64,000 nucleotides of DNA, taken from contig JAFWCK010000008.1 in NCBI GenBank assembly GCA_017536965.1, positions 1 through 64,000 on the forward strand, in the 5' to 3' direction. Shown piece after piece: positions 16,465-24,832 of this stretch. Under the pieces are notes generated by a model, which saw nothing but the letters and a program-made list of their open reading frames with translations, was not told where the DNA came from and ran no database searches. Every line of letters begins with the position of its first letter. Positions within the stretch are counted from its first letter, which is position 1. The position numbers and the translations under genes are program-made. Source of the DNA: Lachnospiraceae bacterium. Lineage in GTDB: Bacteria > Bacillota > Clostridia > Lachnospirales > Lachnospiraceae.

Positions 16465-17985
16465 ATGATCAAAAAAGCGACAGTTGAAGGTGGAGTCGTG
16501 GTTGGAGCACCAGCTGCGGATCCAAGAATTTTCAGTTTCAAAGGTATTCCATTTGCAGCACCGCCAGTCGGTGAGAACCGTTGGCGCGCACCACAGCCTG
16601 TCATCCCTTGGGAAGGTGAAAAAGAGTGCTACATCTTTAAACCAATTTCCATGCAGCATATTCCAGGTCTGGATCAGAACAATATCTATTCCCGTGAGTG
16701 GAATGTTGATCCAACCATCGTAATGGATGAAGACTGTCTTTACTTAAATGTCTGGACACCGGCAAAAACACCAGATGAAAAACTTCCTGTTTATGTATGG
16801 TATTTCGGCGGCGGCCTGCAGGAAGGCAACCCGGCCGAAATGGAATTTGACGGGGAGCGTCTTGCCAGAAGAGGAATCGTTGTAGTTACGGTCAACTATA
16901 GACTGAACGTATTCGGATTCCTGGCACATCCGGAGCTGACAAAAGAAGCACCGGAAGCACCGACAAACTTCGGACATCTGGATCAGCAGGCAGGTACCCG
17001 CTGGGTCAAGAGAAATATAGCTGCATTCGGCGGAGATCCGGATAACATCACCATCGGCGGACAATCTGCAGGCGGCGGCAGCGTTCTTTCTCAGCTGATC
17101 TCTCCACAAAATGAAGGATTATTCCAAAAGGCAATCATTCTCTCCGGTATCATGTATGGCGTATATCCATCCATGTTCGGAGGAAAAGATCTGGCACAGG
17201 CAGAAAAAGCCGGTGAAGAGTTCTTTGAGATCTTAGGAGTCAAGACACTTGCTGAAGCAAGAGCACTGGATGCTTTCTATATCAGAGATAAACTGGTTGA
17301 GAACCCACGCTTCTTTGCAACCGTAGTAGATGGAAAATTCTCGCTCGGCAGCCATGAGAAGCAGATCATGCAGGGCAAATACTGGCATATGCCTCTGTTA
17401 TTCAGCCGTACCTCAACAGAATTTATGAGCAGCATGAATTCCGAGACCATGGAGCAGTTTAAAGCAGATGCAAAAGAAAGATTTGCAGACTACTATGATG
17501 AATTCATGAAACTTTGCGGCGAAGATGATCTGGAGAAAGCAAATGCAGCCTCCACGCTGTCAGGCATCGAGCTTGGAGCACGTGCAGTTCAGAAGAGAAA
17601 AGAAGAATTGGGAATTGACGATCCTGTCTACTATGATGTATTCGATCCATCAATTCCAGGCTGGGATGATCCAAAGACATTCCATTCTTCCGACCTTTGG
17701 TTCTGGTTTGAAACACTGGCTAAATGCTGGAGACCATTCAAAGGATTCCACTTTGATCTTGCCCGCCATATGTGCAACTATATGGCTAATTTCGTCAAGA
17801 CTGGTGATCCGAACGGCGATGCTGCTGACGGAACTCCAATGCCAAGATGGGAGCCACTGAAGAGTGATGCACCTAAGGCAATGTGGTTCAGAGATACTGG
17901 AGCAGAATGTATCGATGATAAGCCGTCACCAATCGTTGATCTTGTACTGAGAAGATTCTTGGATAAAAATAAAATCGAAAAATAA
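16465..17985 (+). CDS. Type B carboxylesterase
   Basis: The 506-residue protein belongs to the carboxylesterase type B (pNB esterase-like) family. It shows GIPFAAPPVGENRWRAP near the N-terminus, EDCLYLNVW, the oxyanion segment YFGGGLQEGN and the nucleophile motif GGQSAGGGS with Ser201. No signal peptide is seen, so it is likely cytoplasmic. I chose ATG 16465 because AAAGGAG precedes it. Ester bonds in galloylated or acylated polyphenols are plausible substrates given the context, but the sequence does not fix this. Confidence 0.9.
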   Translation: MIKKATVEGGVVVGAPAADPRIFSFKGIPFAAPPVGENRWRAPQPVIPWEGEKECYIFKPISMQHIPGLDQNNIYSREWNVDPTIVMDEDCLYLNVWTPAKTPDEKLPVYVWYFGGGLQEGNPAEMEFDGERLARRGIVVVTVNYRLNVFGFLAHPELTKEAPEAPTNFGHLDQQAGTRWVKRNIAAFGGDPDNITIGGQSAGGGSVLSQLISPQNEGLFQKAIILSGIMYGVYPSMFGGKDLAQAEKAGEEFFEILGVKTLAEARALDAFYIRDKLVENPRFFATVVDGKFSLGSHEKQIMQGKYWHMPLLFSRTSTEFMSSMNSETMEQFKADAKERFADYYDEFMKLCGEDDLEKANAASTLSGIELGARAVQKRKEELGIDDPVYYDVFDPSIPGWDDPKTFHSSDLWFWFETLAKCWRPFKGFHFDLARHMCNYMANFVKTGDPNGDAADGTPMPRWEPLKSDAPKAMWFRDTGAECIDDKPSPIVDLVLRRFLDKNKIEK

Positions 17986-18020
17986 GTATCAGTTGATTGA
18001 AACAAATAGGAATAAACTCA

Positions 18021-18054
18021 AAGAATGCCCTGAATTATCAGGGCATTCTTTTTT
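18021..18054 (+). terminator. Terminator after the carboxylesterase
   Basis: AAGAATGCCCTGA and TCAGGGCATTCTT form a perfect 13-bp stem with a 4-base loop, followed by a T-run. Confidence 0.95.
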
Positions 18055-18073
18055 AATTGTACTTAGAAATACA

Positions 18074-18115
18074 TTGACGTAATTGAATACAAACGGTATA
18101 CTTTTTGGTATACCA
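18074..18115 (+). promoter_or_regulatory. Promoter and GntR-type operator of the molybdenum-enzyme operon
   Basis: TTGACG (18074-18079), 17 bases and TATACT (18097-18102) form a near-consensus promoter. The palindrome TGGTATACCA (18106-18115) lies over the expected transcription start, a repressor position. A second GGTATAC half lies at 18095-18101. The same 10-mer is in the promoter of the GntR gene at 4006. Confidence 0.78.
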
Positions 18116-18170
18116 AACATGAAATAATAGGCTAAGTGTGTCTTATTTTAAGAAAGGAAGGAAATTGTAA

Positions 18171-21100
18171 ATGACTACTTTATCCCAGGAAGCTTTAGAA
18201 AAGTCATTGAAGATTTTCAACAAAACAATCGTAGGGGGAACTTTATTCACATTGGATAAACTCCTCAATGTTCTGGGAACTCTTTCACCAAAATTCAAGA
18301 AAGAGCTTGCAGAGCATAATATTACGGTTCAGTTGAGACTTCGTGACAACACCTATGGCCGATGGTTCCGTTTTAAAGACGGATTCGTAACCGGTCAGGA
18401 TGGCATTAATAAAGACTGTATCGTAGAGATGGTCTTTGAAGATGAAGCATCAGCAAGAAGAGTTACTGCCTTGATCCGCAGCCAGTTTGATTTTGTCAAC
18501 GCAGCAAAGCAAGGTCAGATCGCACTCAACGGTCCGGATGCAGAAGCAATGTGGTTTTCCTCATTGTTGTTAAAAGTATTTGCTTTTGATGTTTTATATT
18601 TAGGAAATTACGGAACAAAAATGCCGAATGGTGAAATGCGTTACACCACCGGCACTAATGGAGGTCCGTTATTTGTTTACGTTAAAGATGACAAAATCGT
18701 CCGTGTAACACCGATCGACTTTGACGAAGAGGACCCGGATATGTGGACGATCACCGCAAAAGGACAGAAACTGACACCGCCTCGTCGTACGACAGTTGCA
18801 CCGTATGCACAGGGGTGGAAACAGATGGTATATTCACCAGACCGCTGTCTTTACCCAATGAAAAGAGTTGATTTTGATCCGGATGGAGACCGACACTATG
18901 AAAACAGAGGCGTATCCGGCTATGAACGGATCAGCTGGGATGAAGCACTGGATATCGTTGCAAAAGAAATGATCCGTGTCAGAAAGACTTACGGCCCTGG
19001 AGCAATCTTTGCATCGACCGGCTCCCATCATAACTGGGGCAGCATCGGCTATTATCTTTCCTGTGCGAAGAGATTCTTTAACGTTATTGGTGCGACCATG
19101 TGCATGCATAACCCAGACAGCTGGGAAGGCTGGGCATGGGGCGGTCAGCATCATTTTGGCGGCAGCGCACGTAACGGCGGTACCGAGCCATATGGTACTG
19201 TAGAAGACTGTTTAAAGAATTCCGAATTCATTGTCTTTTGGTCATCAGATCCAGAAAGTACTTCCGGAAACTATGCAGGACAGGAGGGAACGATCCGTCG
19301 TGAGTGGATCAATAAACTGGGAATCCCGGTCGTACATATCGATCCGTATCAGAACGCAACCGCAGCATTTGTCCGTGGCAGATGGATCTGTCCGCGTCCG
19401 GCAACCGATGCGGCTTTAGGTATCGCCATTGCCAATGTTTGGATGCACGAAGGCCTCTATGATAAAGATTATGTAAAGAAGAGAACATTTGGTTTTGAGA
19501 AATGGGAAACCTATGTATTAGGAAAAGAAGACGGCATCGATAAGACTCCTGAATGGCAGGAGGATATCACCGGCGTTCCGGCAAGAACCGTGCGTGCACT
19601 GGCTAGATACTGGGGAACCCATAAGACCTATCTTGCATGCGGTTCTATGACCAGCTTTGGTTCTGCAGGACGTACCGCATTCGGTACAGAATGGGCCAGA
19701 GTCTGTGTCTGCCTGATCGCTATGCAGGGCCTTGGAAAACCTGGTGTAAACTTTGGTACGCTGCAGTATGGCACACCGCTGGATACCAGATTCTGGTTCC
19801 CAGGATATGCAGACGGAGGATTCTCCGGTGACTTTATTGGAACCGGTGCAGGCGTTGCAACTTATAACAGAATGCCGCAGACACCTTCCATCAGTTCTGA
19901 GTATCAGGCAATCCCGAGACTTCTTCTTCCGGAAGCCATCATGGCAAAAGATAAAGCAGATATCACCTGGCATGGGTTAGGTGTTTATTCCGTTCATTCA
20001 CAATTTGGAACCCTGCATTATCCGGCACCGGGACATGAAAGAGTCCGTATGTATTACAAATACGGCGGATCTCATATGGGAACACAGCCGGATTCTAAAC
20101 GTTATGCAGCGCAATATCGATGTGACAGTTTGGAGTTTGTCGTCAATCAGAGCGTCTGGTTTGAAGGAGAAGCAAGATTTGCAGATATCATTCTTCCGGC
20201 ATGTACAAACTTTGAACGTTGGGATATCGGTGAGTTTGCTTCCTGTGGAGGATATATTGATAAATCCTATCTGCAGAACAACTCACGTGTGATCTTTGTG
20301 CAGCATAAATGTATTGAACCGCTGGGAGAGAGCAAAGCAGACTTTGATATCTTCCAGGAGATTGCTAACCGGCTTGGCTTGTGGCAGGTCTATTCCGAAG
20401 GCAATATCGAATATGACTGGACAAAACGTTTATATGAAGCAACCGATATGGCACGCGTAATGCCATGGGGAAAATTCATTAAGAAAGGTTATTATGTTGT
20501 CCCGCCTCTTCCGGAGAATCGTCGCGATCCGGTTGCATTTAATTGGTTTGCAGAAGGCAGAAAGAAAGATACACCGGAACTGACTCCGCTGCCATCAGAG
20601 TATTACGGACGTTACGGAGAAGGGCTGCAGACACCATCCGGACTTCTGGAATTTGAATGCCAGACCTTAAAGCGGTTTGATCCAAATGATGAAGAGCGGC
20701 TTCCAATCTGTACATATATTCACAGTTGGGAGGGCGTTGGATCGGAACCATATGCAAAATATAAATTGCAGTTGATCTCCCCGCATTCCAAGTATTCCTT
20801 CCATACTATGGGAGACCTGAAAGATACCAATATAAATGATATTCAGGAACACAGAATGCTGATTGATGGACACCGATACTGGGTCTTCCGTATGAATACG
20901 AAAGATGCTGCTGAACGTGGTCTGAAACAGGGAGATGTTATTGAAGTGTACAACGACAGAGGAAAAGTCCTCTGTGCATTAGAGACAACAGAGAGAGTGC
21001 CGCAGGGCATCTGCCATTCCTATGAGAGTTGTGCAGATTATGTCACTCTGGAGAATGATCCGGGCGGCGAGGATACCACAGAGATCATGGGATGTATTAA

Positions 21101-21203
21101 CAACCTTACACCTGGCAGATTTATTACCAAACATGCACACGGATTAGCTGTTAATTCCTGTCTTGTGGAAGTCCGTAAATGGGAAGGAGGACCTGTGAAA
21201 TGA
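18171..21203 (+). CDS. SCP2-domain/molybdopterin oxidoreductase fusion, transhydroxylase-like large subunit
   Basis: This 1010-residue protein joins an N-terminal SCP2-like lipid-binding domain (about residues 1-150, with RWFRFKDGFVTGQDG and GQIALNGPDAEAM) to a DMSO-reductase-family molybdopterin enzyme. The usual N-terminal [4Fe-4S] cysteines are absent at the expected place (TTGTNGGPLFVYVKDDKIVR). His286 in SHHNWG and Asp316-Ser317 in PDSWEG are 30 residues apart, matching the spacing I recall for His144, Asp174 and the Mo ligand Ser175 of Pelobacter pyrogallol-phloroglucinol transhydroxylase. A C-terminal dinucleotide-binding domain follows. The next gene encodes the matching small subunit. 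Transhydroxylase or catechol/pyrogallol dehydroxylase activity is likely. No Tat signal is seen. Confidence 0.85.
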   Translation: MTTLSQEALEKSLKIFNKTIVGGTLFTLDKLLNVLGTLSPKFKKELAEHNITVQLRLRDNTYGRWFRFKDGFVTGQDGINKDCIVEMVFEDEASARRVTALIRSQFDFVNAAKQGQIALNGPDAEAMWFSSLLLKVFAFDVLYLGNYGTKMPNGEMRYTTGTNGGPLFVYVKDDKIVRVTPIDFDEEDPDMWTITAKGQKLTPPRRTTVAPYAQGWKQMVYSPDRCLYPMKRVDFDPDGDRHYENRGVSGYERISWDEALDIVAKEMIRVRKTYGPGAIFASTGSHHNWGSIGYYLSCAKRFFNVIGATMCMHNPDSWEGWAWGGQHHFGGSARNGGTEPYGTVEDCLKNSEFIVFWSSDPESTSGNYAGQEGTIRREWINKLGIPVVHIDPYQNATAAFVRGRWICPRPATDAALGIAIANVWMHEGLYDKDYVKKRTFGFEKWETYVLGKEDGIDKTPEWQEDITGVPARTVRALARYWGTHKTYLACGSMTSFGSAGRTAFGTEWARVCVCLIAMQGLGKPGVNFGTLQYGTPLDTRFWFPGYADGGFSGDFIGTGAGVATYNRMPQTPSISSEYQAIPRLLLPEAIMAKDKADITWHGLGVYSVHSQFGTLHYPAPGHERVRMYYKYGGSHMGTQPDSKRYAAQYRCDSLEFVVNQSVWFEGEARFADIILPACTNFERWDIGEFASCGGYIDKSYLQNNSRVIFVQHKCIEPLGESKADFDIFQEIANRLGLWQVYSEGNIEYDWTKRLYEATDMARVMPWGKFIKKGYYVVPPLPENRRDPVAFNWFAEGRKKDTPELTPLPSEYYGRYGEGLQTPSGLLEFECQTLKRFDPNDEERLPICTYIHSWEGVGSEPYAKYKLQLISPHSKYSFHTMGDLKDTNINDIQEHRMLIDGHRYWVFRMNTKDAAERGLKQGDVIEVYNDRGKVLCALETTERVPQGICHSYESCADYVTLENDPGGEDTTEIMGCINNLTPGRFITKHAHGLAVNSCLVEVRKWEGGPVK

Positions 21204-22156
21204 GAAAGTTTCATATGATCGTAGATCTGGAAAAATGTGTTGGCTGCTTTAACTGCATGCTGGCATGTAAAGATGAACACGTCGGAAACAAATGGCTTCC
21301 TTACACGGACGAACAGCAGAAACACGAAAATAAGTGGATCTGCCCGACGATGACGGAGCGTGGAGTGGCACCATACACAGAAGTTACGTATGTGACCAAA
21401 ATGTGCCAGCATTGTGATAATGCACCATGTGCAAAGAAATACCCGGATGTATTTATCAAGAGAAGCGACGGCCTTATGTTGATTGATTATAAACGCGCTG
21501 CAGATAAAAACATTGTAGACGCGTGCCCATACGGCATGATCAGCTGGAATGAAGACCTGGGCTGTGCACAGAAATGTACCGGGTGTGCTCATTTGATCGA
21601 CAACGGTTGGAAAGAGCCGCGCTGCGTACAGGCTTGTCCGCTCCGTGCACTGCAGACCGTTTTCTGCGAAGATGCCGAATGGGAAAAGATCATTGAGAAG
21701 CAGGGACTGAAACCAATTACAGACGGTTCCAACAAACCTCGGGTCATGTATAAGAACCTTTATTTCTACAATAAATGCTTTGTAAAAGGTGCCCTTTGCT
21801 TTGATAAAGACGGTATTGAGGAAGCAGCAGTTGGTGTAAAAGTAGAATTACTCGTCAATAAAACGGTCGTTGCGACAACAACAACGGATTTCCTGGGTGA
21901 GTTCTATATCGATATGATCCCAAAGAATACCGGAGATATGCAGATCAAGGCATATATGGATGGCTACGATCCGATCGTCAAAGATTTTGAGATCAAAGAA
22001 GAAAGTGTCGTCCTGGATGCAATGAAGTTTGGCGGCGGAGAGGGAAAACCTGCCGTGATCCTGCCAAATGAACATGCATATGAGCAGGCACTGGATCATA
22101 TGATCCCGAAAGATGTAGAAGCAGCAAAGAAAGCCTTTAAAGAGGCAGATAAATAA
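21200..22156 (+). CDS. Transhydroxylase-like Fe-S subunit with C-terminal transthyretin-like domain
   Basis: The 318-residue protein has several cysteine sets (CVGCFNCMLAC, CQHCDNAPC, CPYG, CTGCAHL, CVQACP) suited to three [4Fe-4S] clusters. A beta-rich domain follows from about residue 215 (VGVKVELLVNKTVVATTTTD, then FLGEFYIDMI). The small subunit of pyrogallol-phloroglucinol transhydroxylase has this same Fe-S plus beta-barrel order. The start ATG 21200 overlaps the large-subunit stop, and AAGGAGG precedes it. It should carry electrons to the molybdenum centre or be structural. Confidence 0.9.
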   Translation: MRKFHMIVDLEKCVGCFNCMLACKDEHVGNKWLPYTDEQQKHENKWICPTMTERGVAPYTEVTYVTKMCQHCDNAPCAKKYPDVFIKRSDGLMLIDYKRAADKNIVDACPYGMISWNEDLGCAQKCTGCAHLIDNGWKEPRCVQACPLRALQTVFCEDAEWEKIIEKQGLKPITDGSNKPRVMYKNLYFYNKCFVKGALCFDKDGIEEAAVGVKVELLVNKTVVATTTTDFLGEFYIDMIPKNTGDMQIKAYMDGYDPIVKDFEIKEESVVLDAMKFGGGEGKPAVILPNEHAYEQALDHMIPKDVEAAKKAFKEADK

Positions 22157-22159
22157 TCC

Positions 22160-23275
22160 ATGACACAAATGACATGCAGCAATCAAACAAAAGAACTGGA
22201 ACTGGCAAGAGAGCATTTTGACCAGTTCCTTGCGCTGCATGAATTACAAGAGCATACAAGAATCAGTCAGGATACTTTGACCGGAGATTATCACTTTAGT
22301 CAGTTTTCCCTGCATTTGATCCCAGTAGATTCAGTAGAAATCACAGATGCATTTGCAAAAGATCTGCGGGAATATGTCTGCGGATACGAGTGCCCGGAAC
22401 TGGAGCAGATCAAAGATGAAAATCCGAAGAACTTTATCAGAGGCAAAAAGCTGCTGGAAGATCAGCTGGAAAAGATTTGCTTCAGTCAAAATGAGCAGAT
22501 GAAAAATGATCTCATGCGGGTGCTGCTGGCAGGAGGCAAGCGCCTTAGACCAGCCTTAAGCTGGGCTGCGTATAATCTGTTAACGGATACACCGCCGGAA
22601 GGAAAGCAGTATCCGATCCTGCCATTGATGGTCATGATCGAACTGATGCACAGTGCATCTTTGATTCATGATGATGTGGTTGACAAAGCAGATGTTCGCA
22701 GGAATGTGGCGACGATCAATGCCACCAGCGGCGATAAAATGGCTGTTAAATCCGCAGATTTCATTCTCGGAAGAGCGATGGAGCTGCTGAAGGTTTATAA
22801 AGGTTCAGGCATTGATGAACGTCTTGCAGCCGTTTCCGAGCAGATGTGCCTGGGCGAGCTGGATCAGTTGGAAAACTTGCATAAGGATATCTCTGAAGAA
22901 CAGTATATCCGGCAGATCGAACGGAAAACTGCGCTTTTTATTGAAGCGGCCGCTGCATGCGGCGGAATGGCAAGAGGATTGGACGAAGAGGCTATCCGCT
23001 GTCTGGAACAATATGGATACCACATCGGAATGGCCTTTCAGATCAAGGACGATATTCTGGATGAGATCGGCGGAGAAGAATTTGGAAAACAAAAGAACCA
23101 GGATCGTATGAGAGGTTTAAAAACGCTTCCTCAGATCATTGGCCTTGCCAAAAGTGAAGAAGCGGTTAAGGCTCATTCAGATCAAGCGATCCAGGCCCTT
23201 CAAAAACTTCCGGAGAGTTCCGCGAAGAACGATCTGGTCAAAATGGCAAAGATTCTTGTAGAACGGACAAAATAG
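22160..23275 (+). CDS. Polyprenyl diphosphate synthase with N-terminal extension
   Basis: The 371-residue protein has both aspartate-rich motifs of trans-prenyltransferases: HDDVVDKADVRR and FQIKDDILDEIG. GGKRLRP, for isopentenyl diphosphate binding, lies near residue 120. About 90 residues precede the catalytic core, more than in most relatives, and I do not recognise that part. It starts 3 bases after the Fe-S subunit, inside the molybdenum/Hdr operon. Its product chain length is unknown. Quinone side-chain synthesis with the UbiA-like gene at 30422 is one reading. Confidence 0.85.
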   Translation: MTQMTCSNQTKELELAREHFDQFLALHELQEHTRISQDTLTGDYHFSQFSLHLIPVDSVEITDAFAKDLREYVCGYECPELEQIKDENPKNFIRGKKLLEDQLEKICFSQNEQMKNDLMRVLLAGGKRLRPALSWAAYNLLTDTPPEGKQYPILPLMVMIELMHSASLIHDDVVDKADVRRNVATINATSGDKMAVKSADFILGRAMELLKVYKGSGIDERLAAVSEQMCLGELDQLENLHKDISEEQYIRQIERKTALFIEAAAACGGMARGLDEEAIRCLEQYGYHIGMAFQIKDDILDEIGGEEFGKQKNQDRMRGLKTLPQIIGLAKSEEAVKAHSDQAIQALQKLPESSAKNDLVKMAKILVERTK

Positions 23276-23305
23276 ACATTTGTTTGTAAAAGAAAGAAGA
23301 AGACT

Positions 23306-23866
23306 ATGGATAAGATTTTAAACAGAGCAGAGGGAAAACTCCTGGCTGACAAAATCGCGAAAGAGGCGGATGTAAAGCTTCATGAGTGCTATCAGTGCGG
23401 AAAATGTACTGCAGGCTGTCCGATGGCAAATTCATTTGATCTGATGCCGCGACAGATCGTGCATTATATGCATCTGGGCGACATGGATGAGGTGCTCCGC
23501 TCGAAAACGATCTGGCTGTGTGCCAGCTGCCATACTTGTGTGGAACGCTGTCCACACGATATCGATATACCGACGTTGATCGAGAAATCAAGAATGGAAG
23601 CGCAGAAGCGCGGCATTTGTGCTGTTCGGGATGTTCGTTTATTTAACGATATCTTCACAGAGACGATCCGCTATACCGGCAAGAGCCAGGAAGTGATCCT
23701 GGAAGGCGCCTATAATGTAACATCCGGCCATCTGATGCAGGATATGGCAAATGTTCCACAGATGCTGAAGAAAGGTATTGTCAGACCAGAGTTCAATTCC
23801 GTGCAGGATAAAGAGAGTATAAAGAAGATTATGAATAAAGCAGAGGAAGGAGGTGCGGCATTATGA
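23306..23866 (+). CDS. hdrC: HdrC-like heterodisulfide reductase subunit
   Basis: The 186-residue protein has two [4Fe-4S] motifs, CYQCGKCTAGCP and CASCHTCVERCP, in the HdrC arrangement. It transfers electrons between HdrA and HdrB in Hdr complexes. It is the first of seven tightly packed genes that match HdrCBA plus FlxDCBA. Its stop overlaps the HdrB start, after a GGAAGGAGG site. It is soluble, with no membrane segments, unlike HdrE-linked systems. Confidence 0.88.
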   Translation: MDKILNRAEGKLLADKIAKEADVKLHECYQCGKCTAGCPMANSFDLMPRQIVHYMHLGDMDEVLRSKTIWLCASCHTCVERCPHDIDIPTLIEKSRMEAQKRGICAVRDVRLFNDIFTETIRYTGKSQEVILEGAYNVTSGHLMQDMANVPQMLKKGIVRPEFNSVQDKESIKKIMNKAEEGGAAL

Positions 23867-24831
23867 TGAGATATTCGTATTTCCCGGGCTGTTCCATGGG
23901 CTCTACGGCCGTTACATATAAGGCATCATTTGAATACATTGCCAAACGGATCGGTCTGATCATGGAGGAGATTCCGGACTGGAACTGCTGCGGATCCACA
24001 GCAGCGCATACGAAAAATGAGAAAATGGCACTGGCGCTTCCAGCCAGGAATATAGCCCTGTCCGAAGAGCATAATCCGGGTCTTCCGATCGTAACTCCTT
24101 GTGCAGCATGCTATTCCCGTCTTGCTTATTCCACTTATGCAGCAAGAAAATCCGAGGAGACCAGAAAAGAGATCGAAGATATCATTGAAATGAATTTCAA
24201 AGCAGAACCGGAGATCTTAAACTTCCTGGATATGTTCAGTGACGAAGGAGTTCTGGAGGCATGCAGGGAAAGACTGGTAAGAAGTTTGAAAGGTCTTAAA
24301 GTTGCCTGCTACTATGGATGTCTTATGAGCCGCCCTCGTCACATCACGGGAGAAGAAGATCCGGAGAATCCGATGAAGATGGATAAGATCATCGAGATGA
24401 CCGGCGCCGAGGCTGTGGAATGGGATTATAAGACAGAATGCTGTGGAGCAAGCCATCAGGTGGATGCACCAAAAGCAGCGCGTCCGCTGATCGAGAAGAT
24501 CTTTCGGAATGCCAGAGCAAATGGAGCGGATGCCATTGTGACTGCATGTCCTCTGTGTAATATGAATCTGGATATGAGGGAAGAAGAAATTAATAAACAG
24601 ATGAGCCATAAGTATAATATTCCGGTTTTCCAGTTCACAGAACTGATCGCGATCGCTATGGGAGCGGATGCATCGGAGTGTGGGATCCATCAGCATTTCT
24701 TCCCTGCATTTGATCTGATCAACAAAGTGATCATACAGAATGCAAAAGAGAAAGCAGAAGCAGAGAAAAGAGAGGCTAAAAAGAATCCGCTTGCGGACGG
24801 CCCGGTTGTAATAGGAAGGACAGGTAGATAA
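23863..24831 (+). CDS. hdrB: HdrB-like heterodisulfide reductase subunit
   Basis: The 322-residue protein has two CCG domains. The first includes YFPGCSMG and DWNCCGSTAAH. The second includes YYGCLMSRP, TECCGASH and ACPLCNMN. In HdrB such motifs bind the noncubane Fe-S clusters that reduce disulfides in methanogens. In non-methanogens the acceptor is usually unknown. ATG 23863 overlaps the HdrC stop; a second ATG follows at 23866. The cysteine pattern looks complete. Confidence 0.9.
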   Translation: MMRYSYFPGCSMGSTAVTYKASFEYIAKRIGLIMEEIPDWNCCGSTAAHTKNEKMALALPARNIALSEEHNPGLPIVTPCAACYSRLAYSTYAARKSEETRKEIEDIIEMNFKAEPEILNFLDMFSDEGVLEACRERLVRSLKGLKVACYYGCLMSRPRHITGEEDPENPMKMDKIIEMTGAEAVEWDYKTECCGASHQVDAPKAARPLIEKIFRNARANGADAIVTACPLCNMNLDMREEEINKQMSHKYNIPVFQFTELIAIAMGADASECGIHQHFFPAFDLINKVIIQNAKEKAEAEKREAKKNPLADGPVVIGRTGR

Positions 24832-24832
24832 T

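Noticed and set aside
8403..18000. Complete flavonoid C-ring pathway (chalcone isomerase, enoate reductase-type Fcr)
   Set aside because: I looked for these families and saw none in the window. Only the later hydrolysis and phloroglucinol-type steps are supported.
18171..22156. Respiratory formate dehydrogenase or DMSO reductase
   Set aside because: There is no Tat signal, no N-terminal Fe-S cysteine set, no membrane anchor subunit, and the small subunit has the transhydroxylase-type beta domain.
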